The notes below the pieces were generated by a model. The model was given only the letters and a program-made list of their open reading frames with translations. It had not been told where the DNA came from and did not search any database. From Actinomycetota bacterium (GTDB lineage: Bacteria > Actinomycetota > Actinomycetes > Actinomycetales > Microbacteriaceae), in NCBI GenBank assembly GCA_016870695.1, contig VGAV01000196.1:1-5332 (forward strand): 5,332 bases of DNA, given 5' to 3'. Position numbers and translations under genes: made by a program. Each line of letters starts with the position of its first letter. Positions within the stretch are counted from its first letter, which is position 1. Of the stretch, positions 3,695 through 5,332 are shown in pieces.

Positions 3695-5332
3695 ATGCAC
3701 TCTACTTCTCGGCATCCCGCCGTGCGGTCCCGGTTGACGGCGGTCTTCACCGCCGTCGCCCTCGGGCTGACCGCCGTCGGCGCCACCTCATTGCCGGCCG
3801 TCGCCCACGAGGGCCACGACCACGGGACCGACCCCGGCGGCGATCACGGCGATCCCACCGACCCGGGCGTCCCCGACCCCGACCCCGGCGACGGCGAAGG
3901 CGCCCTCGACTGGTCCAACTACGAGCGGGTGCTGCTGACGAAGGACGTCGGCGAGCCCATCGACCTGGCCGTGCTGCCGGACGAGCGCGTGCTGCACACC
4001 GCCCGCAACGGCGACCTGCGCCTGACCGACCCCTCCACCGGCGTCACGACGGTCGTCAACACGCTCCCGGTGTACCTCAACTCCGAGGACGGCCTCCAGA
4101 CGGTCGCGCTGGACCCCGACTTCGAGGAGAACAACTGGGTCTACCTCGTCTACTCGCCGCTCGACGCCGACGGCGACGGGCAGAACGACGTGCCCACCGG
4201 GAACGCGCCGAACACCCTCCCCGCCGGGGCCGACGAGTCCTACTGGGACCAGTGGAAGGGCGTCAACCGCCTCTCGCGCTTCCAGTGGAACGGCTCCGCC
4301 CTCGACACCGCGTCCGAGCAGGTCATCCTCGACGTCGAGGTGCAGCGCGGGCAGTGCTGCCACGTCGGCGCCGACATCGACTTCGACGGCGACGGCAACC
4401 TGTACCTGTCCACGGGCGACAACACCCCGGCATCCACTCCGGGCGCCAACGGCTTCGCGCCGAACAACGACGCTCCCGGCTACAACCCGGGCTTCGACGC
4501 GCGCCGCGGCGCCGGCAACACCAACGACCTGCGCGGCAAGATCCTCCGCCTGCACGTCGAGGACGACGGCTCGTACACGATCCCCGAGGGCAACCTGTTC
4601 GCCCCGGGCACCGAGCTGACCCGCCCGGAGATCTTCGTGATGGGCGTGCGCAACCCGTTCCGCATCGAGGTCGACCCCGCCACCAACTCGCTTTCCTGGG
4701 CGGACTACGGTCCCGACGCGACCAAGGCCGTCGCCGAGACCGCCGGTCGCGGACCCATGGGCTACGTGGAGTGGAACGTCGTCAGCCTCGACGAGCCGCA
4801 CAACGCCGGCTGGCCGTACGTCCACGCCGACAACTTCGCCTACAACGACTGGGACTTCGCCACCGCGACCCCCGGCGCGTTCTTCGACCCCGAGAACCTC
4901 GTCAACGAATCCCGCTGGAACACCGGTCTGAGCGAGCTGCCGCCCGCCAAGGCCGCCACGCTGTACTACGGCGACAGCCCGGGCGACCAGCCCTGGGACG
5001 AGCTCGTGAACTTCGGCGCGGGCAACGGCCAGGGCCCCATGGGCGGTCCCGTGTACCACTACGACGAGACCAACCCGTCGGAGACCAAGCTCCCCCGCCA
5101 CTGGGACGGCAAGGCCTTCATGGGCGAGTTCTCGCAGGACTACATCGCCGCCTTCACGGTGGACTGGGATGCCTTCGACGTGACCGCGATCGAGGACTTC
5201 CTGCCGAACGCCGCCCTCACCGCCAACGGCCAGCCGCCGCACGACAACCCGATGGACATGGAGATCGGCCCCGACGGCTCGATGTACGTGCTCGATTACG
5301 GCGACGGCTTCTTCCGCGCGAACCCCGACGCC
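3695..5332 (+). CDS. Secreted PQQ-dependent sugar dehydrogenase-like protein, N-terminal 546 residues (runs off the right edge)
   Basis: Soluble dehydrogenases of this beta-propeller family (GSDH, glucose/sorbosone type) oxidise sugars outside the cell using PQQ and calcium. The ATG at 3695 has AGGAG (3680-3684) 10 nt upstream. Residues 1-37 are a Sec-type signal with likely cleavage at AVA|HE; no twin arginine is seen. A linker rich in His, Asp, Gly and Pro (38-69) follows. Family landmarks in order: IDLAVLPDERVLHTARNG; a DADGDGQND calcium-type loop (157-165); QCCHVGADIDFDGDGN with H223 at the place of the catalytic base and two adjacent cysteines; NDLRGKILRLH; GVRNPFRIEVDP (R319-N320-P321); NAGWPYV (370-376); PMGGPVYHYD; and DMEIGPDGSMYVLDYGDG (521 onward), the propeller's closing strand motif. 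In actinobacteria such proteins usually continue into PKD, CBM or ThuA modules, which would lie beyond the window. The specific sugar is unknown, and whether the host makes PQQ cannot be seen. Confidence 0.9.
   Translation, partial: MHSTSRHPAVRSRLTAVFTAVALGLTAVGATSLPAVAHEGHDHGTDPGGDHGDPTDPGVPDPDPGDGEGALDWSNYERVLLTKDVGEPIDLAVLPDERVLHTARNGDLRLTDPSTGVTTVVNTLPVYLNSEDGLQTVALDPDFEENNWVYLVYSPLDADGDGQNDVPTGNAPNTLPAGADESYWDQWKGVNRLSRFQWNGSALDTASEQVILDVEVQRGQCCHVGADIDFDGDGNLYLSTGDNTPASTPGANGFAPNNDAPGYNPGFDARRGAGNTNDLRGKILRLHVEDDGSYTIPEGNLFAPGTELTRPEIFVMGVRNPFRIEVDPATNSLSWADYGPDATKAVAETAGRGPMGYVEWNVVSLDEPHNAGWPYVHADNFAYNDWDFATATPGAFFDPENLVNESRWNTGLSELPPAKAATLYYGDSPGDQPWDELVNFGAGNGQGPMGGPVYHYDETNPSETKLPRHWDGKAFMGEFSQDYIAAFTVDWDAFDVTAIEDFLPNAALTANGQPPHDNPMDMEIGPDGSMYVLDYGDGFFRANPDA

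Noticed and set aside
3788..5242. A 484-codon minus-strand frame opposite the sugar dehydrogenase
   Set aside because: It is a Val/Gly/Arg-rich antisense shadow with no recognisable motif, whereas the plus strand carries continuous family landmarks and a signal peptide.
3394..5332. A plus-strand frame from ATG 3394 beginning MRIKQLLIDRW and open to the right edge
   Set aside because: It has no ribosome-binding site, its start falls inside the palindrome and promoter region, and from 3695 it runs out of frame with the clear sugar dehydrogenase. Lack of stops in this frame is expected in very GC-rich genes. The LL(I/L)DR similarity to the other promoter copy also includes third codon positions, so it is a DNA-level match.

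Overview
The window is very GC-rich throughout, uses G/C-ending codons, and carries TatA, TatB and TatC sequences of the high-GC Gram-positive type. It most likely comes from an actinobacterium, probably Microbacteriaceae (Microbacterium-like); the genus is an inference from protein resemblance as I remember it, not from a search.

Layout, left to right. (1) Positions 1-348, minus strand: the N-terminal 116 residues of a secreted protein whose start resembles large PA14-type carbohydrate-associated exoproteins. (2) 349-790: a divergent intergenic region with a good plus-strand promoter (592-620) and two hairpins in a long leader. (3) 791-1411, plus strand: a small secreted beta-rich protein of the WxL-like type, followed by a hairpin terminator. 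(4) 1475-1891: a 159-bp (53-codon) tandem repeat, two full copies and one partial, each unit rich in inverted repeats. (5) 3256 down to about 1900, minus strand: a compact tatA-tatC-tatB operon encoding a complete twin-arginine translocase. The tatB frame has no stop after its conserved core; it runs through the repeats and antisense to the WxL-like gene, closing only at 614. (6) 3257-3694: a second divergent intergenic region with a tatA promoter candidate, a plus-strand promoter and a strongly folded leader. (7) 3695 to the right edge, plus strand: the first 546 residues of a secreted PQQ-dependent sugar dehydrogenase-like protein.

The locus therefore places a whole Tat export machine between secreted, probably carbohydrate-related proteins. 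The most interesting observation is that the two plus-strand secreted genes, about 2.8 kb apart, share a nearly identical 21-bp block (581-601 and 3405-3425). It contains the TTGACC -35 box, with a -10-like hexamer 17 bp further on in both cases, and suggests co-regulation. Other points worth a look are the in-frame repeat tail of tatB, a 15-bp piece of the same repeat inside the tatA tail, the A-C-B gene order, and the folded leader of the dehydrogenase gene. No RNA gene, CRISPR array, transposase or tRNA was seen.
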